64,000 nucleotides of DNA from Flavobacterium sp. N502540 (GTDB taxonomy: Bacteria; Bacteroidota; Bacteroidia; Flavobacteriales; Flavobacteriaceae). This document shows, one piece after another, positions 18,455-26,221 of this stretch. Below the pieces are notes generated by a model. That model was not told the DNA's origin, searched no databases, and worked only from the letters and a program-made list of their open reading frames with translations. Made by a program: the position numbers and the translations under genes. The stretch spans positions 62,001-126,000 of the forward strand of contig NZ_CP110012.1 of assembly GCF_025947365.1 (NCBI RefSeq), written 5' to 3'. Position 1 is the stretch's first letter. Every line of letters starts with the position of its first letter.

Positions 18455-19318
18455 ATGAAAAACCAACTTCCCTCCCATTTTTCGTATCAAAAAATCCTGA
18501 TCGTTCTACTCCTTTTAACAGTTAATCTGTTTCAGGCACAAAGTCCCAAAGGCAGACTTTTCATCATAGGCGGTGGCGATCGGTCGGATGCTTTGATGAA
18601 ACAAGTTTTAAGTGTTTCTGAATTGACAAAAAATGATTTCATCGTCGTTTTGCCCATGTCAAGTGAAGAACCGGACAGCTCCTTTATTTTTTTTAAAACA
18701 CAAATGGTAAAATTAACTCCGAATCCAATTGTGATGCTTAATTTCAATAAAGAAACGGCTCAAAACAAAAAACTGACTGATTCACTTCAAAAAGCAAAAC
18801 TGATTTTTATAAGCGGTGGAGACCAGACCCGTTTTATGAATGTCGTGCAAAATACTCCAATTCAAACGGCTATTCAAAAAGCCTATCAAAACGGAAGCAC
18901 CATTTCCGGAACTAGTGCCGGTGCCGCTGTGATGTCGGAGAAAATGATTACCGGAAATCAGAAACTGCAAAAAGAATATTCCGGAACTTTTGACAACATC
19001 CGTTATGACAATCTCGAAACCGCTAAAGGTCTCGGACTACTCCAAACGGCGATTATCGATCAGCATTTTTTAAAGAGAAATCGCTATAACCGATTGCTTT
19101 CCGCATTAGTCGAATTCCCATCCCTGACCGGAATCGGAATTGACGAAAGTACTGCCATCATTGTCCGAAACAATCAGATTGAAGTTGCGGGTGACAGCGA
19201 AGTGATCGTAGTGAAAAATCCGAAAGGAATTCTGAAATCTAAAAAAAATAATCTCATTTCGATTGAAAATCTGCAAATGAGCATTTATACTGCCGGACAA
19301 AAATTTAATATCAAATAA
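18455..19318 (+). CDS. Cyanophycinase-like peptidase (family S51), exported
   Basis: 287 residues with signal peptide ending FQAQ near residue 29. S51 landmarks: GRLFIIGGGDRSD (33-45), ISGGDQTRFMN (119-129), the nucleophile elbow SGTSAGAAVM with Ser154, and IIDQHFLKRNRYNRL with the Asp202-Gln-His204 set. Cyanophycinases cut the beta-linked Asp-Arg polymer cyanophycin to dipeptides; relatives are peptidase E and other small exo/dipeptidases, so the exact substrate is open. It sits between an M28 peptidase (15 bp gap) and an Ntn-type acylase (2 bp gap), near ornithine aminotransferase, which would suit arginine-containing products. Confidence 0.88.
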   Translation: MKNQLPSHFSYQKILIVLLLLTVNLFQAQSPKGRLFIIGGGDRSDALMKQVLSVSELTKNDFIVVLPMSSEEPDSSFIFFKTQMVKLTPNPIVMLNFNKETAQNKKLTDSLQKAKLIFISGGDQTRFMNVVQNTPIQTAIQKAYQNGSTISGTSAGAAVMSEKMITGNQKLQKEYSGTFDNIRYDNLETAKGLGLLQTAIIDQHFLKRNRYNRLLSALVEFPSLTGIGIDESTAIIVRNNQIEVAGDSEVIVVKNPKGILKSKKNNLISIENLQMSIYTAGQKFNIK

Positions 19319-19320
19319 AC

Positions 19321-21507
19321 ATGTTTACCACCAAAACTATAAAATTAGCCTTTGTACTTTGTTGCGCAAGTCTTCCCCTTTCTGCACAAAAAATCAATTC
19401 AAAAGAAGTCGCTCGTCTCGAAAATTTAGCACAACAGGTAAGTATTATCAGAGACAACTGGGGCATTCCTCATGTTTATGGAAAAACCGATGCTGATGCT
19501 GTTTTTGGATTATTATACGCCCAATGCGAAGATGATTTTAAACGCATTGAAATGAATTATATTGAAAAATTAGGGCGTCTTTCAGAGATAAAAGGACAAG
19601 CCGTATTATACAATGATTTAGAAATTAAATTATTAATAGACACCGAAGCAGCCAAAGCCGATTATAAAAAAGCTCCTTTATGGCTCAAAAAATTATTAAA
19701 CAGTTATGCCGATGCTATTAACTTTTACCTCTACAAACATCCCGAAGTAAAACCGGCGCTCTTAACTCATTTCGAACCCTGGTTTCCTTTGCTTTGGACG
19801 GACGGAAGTATTGGAGCCATCAGTACCGCCGATTTAACAACGGGAGAATTAAAAGCTTTCTATTCCGGTAATGGTGATAAAGTGGCGTATGTTGAAAGAG
19901 AAAAAAATGTACAAACTGGTTCTAATGGTTTTGCATTTGCACCTTCAAAAACAGCCGCCGGCAATGCTATTTTGTACATCAATCCACATACCACCTTTTA
20001 TTTCAGACCCGAAGTACAAGTCACCAGCGAAGAAGGCCTAAATGTTTATGGAGCGGTAACCTGGGGGCAATTTTTCATCTATCAGGGTTTCAATGAGCAT
20101 TGCGGATGGATGCACACCTCCTCCAACGTTGATGTTGCCGATATGTATGCCGAAAAAATTGTCGATAAAAAAGGCAAATTATTTTATGAATTCGACAAAA
20201 AACTAATCCCCGTTATCGAAAAAGAAATTATAATAAATTACACCGAAAACGGGAAATTAATCCCTAAAAAATTCAAAACCTACTTCACCAATAATGGTCC
20301 GATTATGGCCAAACGTGACGGAAAATGGATCAGTTTAAAATCAAACAACCGTTCGATGACCAGTTTAATTCAGAGTTGGGTCAGAACCAAATCAACCAGT
20401 TTTGAAGATTACAAAAAAGCGATGGACTTAAAAGCCAATACTTCAAACAATACCGTTTATGCAGACAGCAAAGGAAATATCGCTTATTGGCATGGGAATT
20501 TTATCCCAATCAGAGATAAAAACCTCAATTGGTCTAAAGTCGTTGACGGATCAATTTCCGCTACGCAATGGAAAGGTCTGCATAATGTAAACGAAACCGT
20601 TCATTTGTATAATCCGACAAACGGATGGCTGCAAAACTGTAACTCAACACCTTACACTGTTGCGGGAGAAAACAGTCCGAAAAGAGAAAATTATTTGCCT
20701 TATATGGCGCCTGACGGAGAAAATTTTAGAGGAATAAATGCCGTTCGAATTTTCAGCAAAGGCAGCCAGTATACTTTAGACAAAGTAATTGCTGACGGAT
20801 ACGATACTAAATTGTCGATTTTTGAAATTCTGATTCCAAGTCTGATTACGGTTTACGAAAAAAACAAAACAGAATATCCTGAATTAAATGAAGTCATTTC
20901 GACGCTCAAAAACTGGGATTATTATGCCAAAGAAAATTCAGTAGCCACCACTCTGGCAGTCGAATGGGCGTACAAATTAGATCCGATTATACTAAAAGCA
21001 TATGTCGATGAAGGAGAACCGGATCAGGTAGAGAATACCCGAAAATTTGCCACGAATGCGACCGCTGCTCAAATGCTTCCGCAATTACAGTTCGTTTTAA
21101 AAGAACTGAACTCAAAATGGGGAACCTGGAAAGTAGCCTGGGGAGAAATAAATCGTTTTCAACGTTCAAACGGCGACATTGATTTAAAATATGACGACGC
21201 TCAGCCGAGTTTACCGATCGCTTTTGGGCCGGGCTCCTGGGGAAGTTTACCTTCCTTCAAAAGCAGTTATCAGAAAGACTCCAAAAAACGATACGGTTAC
21301 AATGGCAACAGCTTTGTATGTGCCGTAGAATTTGGTCCAAAAATAAAAGCAAAATCATTGTTAGCCGGAGGTAATAGCGGAGATCCTGACTCCAAACATT
21401 TTAACGATCAAAGTGAAATGTATCGAAAAGGAAGTTTTAAAGAAGTCTTGTTTTACAAAGATGATGTGATCAAAAATGCCGAGAAAACCTATCATCCCGG
21501 TGAATGA
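19321..21507 (+). CDS. Penicillin-acylase-family Ntn hydrolase, exported
   Basis: 728 residues starting 2 bp after the cyanophycinase-like stop. Signal peptide ends LSAQK near residue 23. The family pattern is alpha chain, cleavage, beta chain starting with a Ser nucleophile: QTGSNGFAFAPSKTAAG places Ser201 at the expected autocleavage site, followed by INPHTTFYFRPE and GFNEHCGWMHTSSNVDVAD. NNTVYADSKGNIAYWHGN matches the catalytic Asn region. Members hydrolyse amide bonds of acylated amines, including beta-lactams, acyl-homoserine lactones and acylated amino acids; this one's substrate is unknown. Placement with two peptidases suggests a secreted amide-degrading set. A terminator follows at 21535. 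Confidence 0.9.
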   Translation: MFTTKTIKLAFVLCCASLPLSAQKINSKEVARLENLAQQVSIIRDNWGIPHVYGKTDADAVFGLLYAQCEDDFKRIEMNYIEKLGRLSEIKGQAVLYNDLEIKLLIDTEAAKADYKKAPLWLKKLLNSYADAINFYLYKHPEVKPALLTHFEPWFPLLWTDGSIGAISTADLTTGELKAFYSGNGDKVAYVEREKNVQTGSNGFAFAPSKTAAGNAILYINPHTTFYFRPEVQVTSEEGLNVYGAVTWGQFFIYQGFNEHCGWMHTSSNVDVADMYAEKIVDKKGKLFYEFDKKLIPVIEKEIIINYTENGKLIPKKFKTYFTNNGPIMAKRDGKWISLKSNNRSMTSLIQSWVRTKSTSFEDYKKAMDLKANTSNNTVYADSKGNIAYWHGNFIPIRDKNLNWSKVVDGSISATQWKGLHNVNETVHLYNPTNGWLQNCNSTPYTVAGENSPKRENYLPYMAPDGENFRGINAVRIFSKGSQYTLDKVIADGYDTKLSIFEILIPSLITVYEKNKTEYPELNEVISTLKNWDYYAKENSVATTLAVEWAYKLDPIILKAYVDEGEPDQVENTRKFATNATAAQMLPQLQFVLKELNSKWGTWKVAWGEINRFQRSNGDIDLKYDDAQPSLPIAFGPGSWGSLPSFKSSYQKDSKKRYGYNGNSFVCAVEFGPKIKAKSLLAGGNSGDPDSKHFNDQSEMYRKGSFKEVLFYKDDVIKNAEKTYHPGE

Positions 21508-21534
21508 TTTTCATTGTAAGAAAATAACGTTTAA

Positions 21535-21568
21535 AAACCTCGGAAGAAATACATTTCGAGGTTTTTTT
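21535..21568 (+). terminator. Rho-independent terminator after acylase
   Basis: AAACCTCG (21535-21542) pairs with CGAGGTTT (21557-21564), 14-nt loop, then T run. It closes the lrp-M28-S51-acylase unit. Confidence 0.85.
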
Positions 21569-21609
21569 GTAACGTAATATTTCTGATATTTGTTAAAAAT
21601 TGTACTCTT

Positions 21610-22383
21610 ATGAAAAATTCGGCCTTTCTCTTATTTGCTACCATATTGTTTTCCAACGGTATAAATGCGCAACTAAAAGCTGTAAAATACACTGACGGTT
21701 CTCAGGCTCTAAGTGGATTATTTGTAAAATCTGCTAAGAAAAATACTCAAAATCCGGGGATTTTATTGATTCCGGCCTGGCTTGGAATTGACAAAGCTTC
21801 TAAAGATATTGCAGAAAACTTATCCAAATTAGGTTATAATGTTTTCATTGCTGATATCTATGGAGAAGGAAACAAACCTGCAAATACCTCAGAAGCGGCA
21901 AAGCAATCCAGTTACTACAAAAATAACTTTGAAGTATATCAAAAACGCATCAATGCCGCATTACAGGAATTGATCAAATCAGGAGCCGACGCCGACAATA
22001 TTGTAGCCATTGGGTACTGCTTTGGAGGAACCGGCGTTCTTGAAGCTGCACGCGGACATTTAAACCTAAAAGGAGTAGTTTCTTTTCATGGAAGTTTAGC
22101 CAGAGATGCCTCCCGTAAAATCGAACCCATCACAACTAAAGTATTAATTTGTCACGGAGCCGACGATCCCTATGAATCAAAAGAAGAAATCACAGCTTTC
22201 CAACAGGAAATGAGAGATTCAAAAGCCGACTGGCAAATGATTTATTATGCCAATGCTGTACATTCTTTCACGAATCCTGAAGCAGGAAACGACAACTCAA
22301 AAGGAGCAGCCTATAATGCCGTCGCAGCAAAAAGATCTTTTGAGCATTTACAGCTTTTCCTGAACGAAGTATTGAAAAAATAA
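21610..22383 (+). CDS. Dienelactone hydrolase family protein, exported
   Basis: 257 residues with signal peptide ending INAQ at about residue 21. The alpha/beta hydrolase core has GYCFGGTGVLEAARG with Cys137 as nucleophile, CHGADDPYESKEE with Asp185, and ANAVHSFTNPEAG with His217: the Cys-Asp-His triad of dienelactone hydrolases. PAWLGIDKASKDIAENLSKLGY at 55-76 is the usual N-terminal strand-helix. Related exported proteins are widespread in Bacteroidota and their substrates are mostly unknown; esters or lactones are plausible. It has its own start after a terminator and is followed by a 197-bp gap. Confidence 0.92.
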   Translation: MKNSAFLLFATILFSNGINAQLKAVKYTDGSQALSGLFVKSAKKNTQNPGILLIPAWLGIDKASKDIAENLSKLGYNVFIADIYGEGNKPANTSEAAKQSSYYKNNFEVYQKRINAALQELIKSGADADNIVAIGYCFGGTGVLEAARGHLNLKGVVSFHGSLARDASRKIEPITTKVLICHGADDPYESKEEITAFQQEMRDSKADWQMIYYANAVHSFTNPEAGNDNSKGAAYNAVAAKRSFEHLQLFLNEVLKK

Positions 22384-22580
22384 GCTTTACAACTGCGATT
22401 TCCAAAGAATAAAACGGACCTCAACTATTATGTTTTTAAAATTCGGGCAATAAGTGAAATTCGCGGTAAAAAAACACCTGTATTAACCCGAATAATTATT
22501 TTTAAAATTTACGGAAATTCGCGTTATTCGTGACAAGAAAAAACAAACCAAAAAAACCAAACCAATACCATTTACAATCA

Positions 22581-23564
22581 ATGTCACACAGTCCGATTAG
22601 AAAAGATAAGACCTGCTTAAACTGCAGACACGTTGTTGAACAAAATTTTTGTCCCAATTGCGGGCAGGAAAACACCGATTCCTGAAAAACATTCCATCAT
22701 TTGTTCGTTCACTTTTTTGAAGATTTGACGCATTATGAAAATGCTTTTTGGCGTACGATCAAAAATCTTTTATTTAAACCCTCGGCATTAACCAAAGAAT
22801 ACCTTTCCGGAAAACGTTTATCTTACTTAGCTCCTGTTCGTTTGTACATCTTTATCAGTTTTGTCACTTTTTTAATGATCGCCCTATTTCCGGGTCATTC
22901 AAAAGAAACCTCAGCCGATTTTGATTTTGATTTGAAAACAGACCAAAAAAAAGAAGTTCCAAAAAATATTTTCACAGGAGATCTTCACGATTTAAAACCC
23001 GGAGACGGTTTTGATGATTTTACCAAAGAGATTGATTCCGTTCAAAAATATGCACCTGAAAAGGAAAAATTAAATTCGTTTAATTACTGGATGATTCAAA
23101 AAGTAAAATATGTGAAAGAACACAATACCAAAAAAGAACTCATTAACAAGTTCACGGAGGCATTCGTACACAACATTCCTAAAGTTCTATTTATTATAAT
23201 GCCACTCTTTGCTTTCATTTTATGGCTTTTTCACAACAAAAAGAAATGGTATTATTTTGATCATGGGATATTCACCTTACATTATTTTTCTTTTCTACTG
23301 CTAATAATCCTCCTCTTATTCATAATCCGAAGATTAGTTGGATTGTTTGGCGAAGACAGTCCGATAGCTGTAATTTCAGGCATTACCGACTTCTTTGGAG
23401 CACTCTGGATGTTTTACTATTTTTTCCCGGCACATCACCGCTTTTATGGAGAAACAAGATGGGTTTCTTTTTTCAAAAGTACAATCATACTGTCTCTTAA
23501 CTTTACGCTCATCTTATTCTTATTAATTATCTACGTTTTCTATACCTTTATCAATTTACACTAA
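22581..23564 (+). pseudogene. DUF3667 membrane protein, interrupted by an in-frame TGA at codon 35
   Basis: From ATG 22581 the frame encodes a four-Cys zinc ribbon (Cys12, Cys15, Cys24, Cys27; CLNC, CPNCGQ) and then meets TGA at 22683-22685. The same frame runs on without another stop to 23564 and encodes the rest of DUF3667: HHLFVHFFEDLTHYENAFW, LLFKPSALTKEYLSGKRLSY, and about four transmembrane helices. Restoring TGA to CGA (Arg) would give one intact protein of 327 residues. So a single C-to-T change probably inactivated it, unless it is an assembly error. The downstream part could only start at non-ATG codons such as TTG 22701, leaving the ribbon separate. Confidence 0.85.
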
Positions 23565-23571
23565 ACAACAT

Positions 23572-24594
23572 ATGAAAAAAATCATAATCCTGTTATTAAT
23601 TGGTACTGCATTTTCGTGTAAAAACACACAATCAGTTACCTTAAAAGACAATTCAGATCCGTCTAAATACATCGACTTTATTTCTGAAAAAGACCTAAAA
23701 ACGATGCTCTATATTGTGGCCTCTGACGAAATGGAGGGTCGTGAAACCGGATCGAAAGGACAAAAGAAAGCAGGTCTTTACATGATCGGGCAATACAAAA
23801 AACACGGAATCTCCTTTCCTAAAGGTGCAACCGATTATTACCAGCACATTCCTGCCTCATTTTTAAATGCCAGACGAAATGAAAACTTACCGGATTCAGA
23901 AAACATCTGGGCCTATATTGAAGGATCTGAGAAACCGGACGAAGTTTTGGTTATTTCAGCACATTACGATCACGTAGGAGTAAAAAATGGAGACGTTTAT
24001 AATGGTGCTGATGATGATGGTTCCGGAACTGTTGCTGTAATGGAAATGGCAAAAGCATTTGCAAAAGCAAAAAAAGACGGGCACGGTCCAAAACGTTCTA
24101 TCCTGTTCCTGCACGTTACCGGTGAAGAGCATGGTCTGCATGGTTCTCGCTATTATTCTGAAAATCCTTTATTCCCAATCGCGAATACCATAGCCGACAT
24201 TAATATCGATATGATTGGCCGTCGTGATGTGGAACACGAAAAAACAAACAATTATGTATATGTAATTGGAGCCGACAGACTCTCCTCTGATTTACACAAT
24301 ATTGTTGTGGCACAAAACGAAAAATACACTAAAATTGACTTAGATTTTAAATTCAACGACCCGAAAGATCCAAATCATTTTTACGAGCGTTCTGATCATT
24401 ATAACTTTGCAAAATTTGGAATTCCATCGGTTTTCTTCTTTAACGGAGTTCACGAAGACTACCACAGAAAAGGTGACGAACCTGAGAAAATCGAATACGA
24501 TGCTTTGACTAAAAGAACAAAATTAGCTTTCTCCATTGCCTGGGAATTAGCGAATAGATCTGATCGTCCGGTAGTTGATAAACCGATTAAATAA
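23572..24594 (+). CDS. M28-family zinc peptidase lipoprotein
   Basis: 340 residues with a lipoprotein signal MKKIIILLLIGTAFSC, Cys16. M28 landmarks: VISAHYDHVGV and NGADDDGSG (zinc His and bridging Asp), VTGEEHGLHGSRYY (Glu pair), INIDMIGRRD (Asp) and GVHEDYHRKGDEPEKI (His). It lacks the PA insertion of the other M28 enzyme at 16946. As a lipoprotein it would act on peptides at a membrane surface. It starts 7 bp after the interrupted DUF3667 gene and is followed by a strong terminator at 24671. Confidence 0.93.
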   Translation: MKKIIILLLIGTAFSCKNTQSVTLKDNSDPSKYIDFISEKDLKTMLYIVASDEMEGRETGSKGQKKAGLYMIGQYKKHGISFPKGATDYYQHIPASFLNARRNENLPDSENIWAYIEGSEKPDEVLVISAHYDHVGVKNGDVYNGADDDGSGTVAVMEMAKAFAKAKKDGHGPKRSILFLHVTGEEHGLHGSRYYSENPLFPIANTIADINIDMIGRRDVEHEKTNNYVYVIGADRLSSDLHNIVVAQNEKYTKIDLDFKFNDPKDPNHFYERSDHYNFAKFGIPSVFFFNGVHEDYHRKGDEPEKIEYDALTKRTKLAFSIAWELANRSDRPVVDKPIK

Positions 24595-24609
24595 TTAAGA
24601 TTCACTTCA

Positions 24610-24657
24610 AGATTAAAGGCTCAAAGCAACAAAGGTTCAGAGTTACAAAGGCTTTTA
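24610..24657. repeat. Octanucleotide-phased degenerate repeat array, purine-strand arm
   Basis: Successive 8-mers from 24610: AGATTAAA, GGCTCAAA, GCAACAAA, GGTTCAGA, GTTACAAA, GGCTTTTA. The period is exactly 8 while individual units vary. A reverse-complement-type array follows at 24743, with a terminator hairpin between them. Confidence 0.7.
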
Positions 24658-24670
24658 AAAATAACAAACA

Positions 24671-24702
24671 AAAAACGAGGAGTTTTAGCTCCTCGTTTTT
24701 TT
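24671..24702. terminator. Strong bidirectional hairpin terminator
   Basis: AAAAACGAGGAG (24671-24682) and CTCCTCGTTTTT (24689-24700) form a perfect 12-bp stem with a 6-nt loop, A run on one side and T run on the other. It ends the M28 transcript from the left and can end the thioesterase transcript from the right. Confidence 0.92.
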
Positions 24703-24742
24703 ATACTTCCTAATCATTCTTTAAGCTTGAAATCCAGCTAAT

Positions 24743-24782
24743 ACCTTTGAACCTTTGCAACTCTGAACCTTTGTACCTTTTA
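24743..24782. repeat. Octanucleotide-phased degenerate repeat array, pyrimidine-strand arm
   Basis: Five 8-mers: ACCTTTGA, ACCTTTGC, AACTCTGA, ACCTTTGT, ACCTTTTA. They are in inverted orientation to the array at 24610, so a transcript could fold the two arms together around the 24671 hairpin. Confidence 0.7.
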
Positions 24783-24866
24783 ATTGTTCATAGCAATCAA
24801 AAACTCTTTATTATTTCTGATTATCGAGAAGCAGTAATTTACAAAATCCATAAACATTATTACTGC

Positions 24867-25358
24867 CTAAACAAGCGTTCCTGATTTTAGACTTTGAACG
24901 ACTTCCAAACATCTATTTTCAAAAATTGACTGCTCAACTGGCACTACAACCGATTGAAATAATTGCATTAAATCGTCAGAATGATTTGCTGATTTTTTTG
25001 CCTCAATATTATAATGAATAAACCTGATCCATAAAATTGCTTTTAACTCCGTTTCATTTTCATTCCACATTTTCATTTCAACCAACAAAGCATTATCACG
25101 ATACTCGATCAATCGCGATTCAATCAGAGTCGTTTCCATAGTAAAAGCCGGGCGCATATAACTAATCTGACTGGATGCTACGACCCAGCTCAAACCTGTT
25201 TCTTTCAGATATTTAAAAATATCCAGATCGTAATGTTCTGCAATCTGATCTTCTCTTGTATTAATAAAATACTCCAAATACTTTGCATTGTTTAAATGAT
25301 TAAAAGGATCACAATCCTGAAATCTGATTTTCTTTTTTGTTTTTAATACTTTTTCCAT
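24867..25358 (-). CDS. Acyl-CoA thioesterase-like hot-dog protein (4HBT family)
   Basis: 163 residues from the ATG at 25358; an upstream TTG at 25379 is in frame but would put the start inside the operator region. The 4HBT signature FQDCDPFNHLNNAKYLEYF has Asp17, His21 and Asn23-24 in the positions of 4-hydroxybenzoyl-CoA thioesterases, and SWVVASSQISYMRPA matches the second strand. It would hydrolyse an acyl-CoA in the cytoplasm. A TetR regulator lies 54 bp upstream on the same strand and a 14-bp palindrome, also found before tetR, lies 22 bp before this ATG, so acyl or fatty acid-responsive repression is likely (inference). Confidence 0.85.
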   Translation of the reverse strand: MEKVLKTKKKIRFQDCDPFNHLNNAKYLEYFINTREDQIAEHYDLDIFKYLKETGLSWVVASSQISYMRPAFTMETTLIESRLIEYRDNALLVEMKMWNENETELKAILWIRFIHYNIEAKKSANHSDDLMQLFQSVVVPVEQSIFENRCLEVVQSLKSGTLV

Positions 25359-25379
25359 TTTCTGTTTTTGTTTTATCAA

Positions 25380-25393
25380 ATACCGATCGGTAT
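25380..25393. promoter_or_regulatory. TetR operator copy 1 (before thioesterase gene)
   Basis: ATACCGATCGGTAT is a perfect 14-bp palindrome located between tetR and the thioesterase start. The same core occurs before tetR at 26041-26056, which makes it the probable binding site of the neighbouring TetR protein. Confidence 0.8.
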
Positions 25394-25412
25394 ATGAAGG
25401 GTTAAAAAATTT

Positions 25413-25994
25413 TTATTTCCTAATTTTCTCGATTATTGCATGGTCTATAAAATCCATAGCGGTTGTTATGTATGTCTCATCATTATGTGTAAAGGCCAAA
25501 AGAGAACTTCCTTCAATTAAAGACAATAGCAGTTTTGCATACTGCAGCGGATCAATATTCTCCTGAATTTCTCCATTAACAATACCTTCACTAATAATAT
25601 TGGAAAGTCCGGTGATAAACCTCTGAGACAAATTCTGAGCACTCTGAAACAACAGTGGATTGATGTATTTAGTATCTACCCCTACGCGCAGCATCGGACA
25701 ACCTCCTCTGTCTTTGACTACATCATAATAGCTCCTTTGATATTTCGTTATCGTGTAAAGCTTCTCTAAACTTCCTGTAGTAGAAGCCAATATTTTGAAT
25801 AAAGGTGTTATGGCTACATCTACATTCAATTGAAAAGACTTTAAAGCTAACTCTTCTTTATTGGCAAAATTGCAGTAAATAGCCCCTTTGGTAAGTCCCG
25901 TAGCCTTGGTAATATCCGTAAGACTGGTACCCACATATCCCTGTCTGTTAAAAACTGGGGCTACTTTATCCAATATAAATTCAGAAGTGTTCAT
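25413..25994 (-). CDS. TetR/AcrR-family transcriptional regulator
   Basis: 193 residues from ATG 25994; the frame stays open to 26060, but that would include the operator and the promoter, and MNTSEFILDKVAPVFNRQG is a normal TetR beginning. The HTH reads GTSLTDITKATGLTKGAIYCNF, a textbook TetR DNA-binding domain, and the remaining 140 residues are an all-helical ligand domain containing a family-typical segment RGGCPMLRVG. It probably represses itself and the thioesterase gene through two identical palindromes. The ligand is not evident; an acyl-CoA would suit the neighbour. Confidence 0.92.
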   Translation of the reverse strand: MNTSEFILDKVAPVFNRQGYVGTSLTDITKATGLTKGAIYCNFANKEELALKSFQLNVDVAITPLFKILASTTGSLEKLYTITKYQRSYYDVVKDRGGCPMLRVGVDTKYINPLLFQSAQNLSQRFITGLSNIISEGIVNGEIQENIDPLQYAKLLLSLIEGSSLLAFTHNDETYITTAMDFIDHAIIEKIRK

Positions 25995-26027
25995 TATTTT
26001 TTTAGTTTTAAATACCCATTCTCCAAA

Positions 26028-26035
26028 CAAATATA
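26028..26035 (-). promoter_or_regulatory. Candidate -7 element of tetR
   Basis: Minus-strand reading TATATTTG fully matches TAnnTTTG, 34 bp before the tetR ATG. The operator at 26041-26056 would lie between this element and the -33 position, an ideal place for repression. Confidence 0.5.
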
Positions 26036-26040
26036 ACACA

Positions 26041-26056
26041 AATACCGATCGGTATT
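26041..26056. promoter_or_regulatory. TetR operator copy 2 (before tetR)
   Basis: AATACCGATCGGTATT is a perfect 16-bp palindrome, 47 bp before the tetR start. Its 14-bp core is identical to the site at 25380-25393. Confidence 0.85.
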
Positions 26057-26092
26057 TCATATAGAAGTTTTTTTTCTTCTAAACATAAAAAG

Positions 26093-26123
26093 AAAGGGGT
26101 GAATTCTTTGAATTCACCCCTTT
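26093..26123. terminator. Hairpin terminator downstream of rho
   Basis: AAAGGGGTGAATTC (26093-26106) and GAATTCACCCCTTT (26110-26123) form a perfect 14-bp stem with a TTT loop. On the minus strand an extended T-rich tract follows it, so it can end the rho transcript before tetR. Confidence 0.85.
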
Positions 26124-26181
26124 ATATATTTTATCATCTTAAAAGATTAGTAACCAAGAAATTTAACGGTAGTAAAAAAAA

Positions 26182-26221
26182 CTTAGCATCTTAGCTCCTC
26201 AGAATCTCAGCACCTTTTCTA
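26182..26221. repeat. Octanucleotide-phased repeat array touching the rho stop codon
   Basis: 8-mers CTTAGCAT, CTTAGCTC, CTCAGAAT, CTCAGCAC, CTTTTCTA. The last unit overlaps the rho stop codon (26219-26221 on the minus strand). Confidence 0.6.

Noticed and set aside
22683..22685. TGA in DUF3667 as selenocysteine or recoded codon
   Set aside because: The position aligns with Arg rather than Cys, no SECIS-like stem was seen, and TGA acts as a normal stop for other genes here.
25995..26060. Longer TetR starting at 26060
   Set aside because: That start would place the operator and the -7 match inside the coding sequence; ATG 25994 gives a normal TetR N-terminus.
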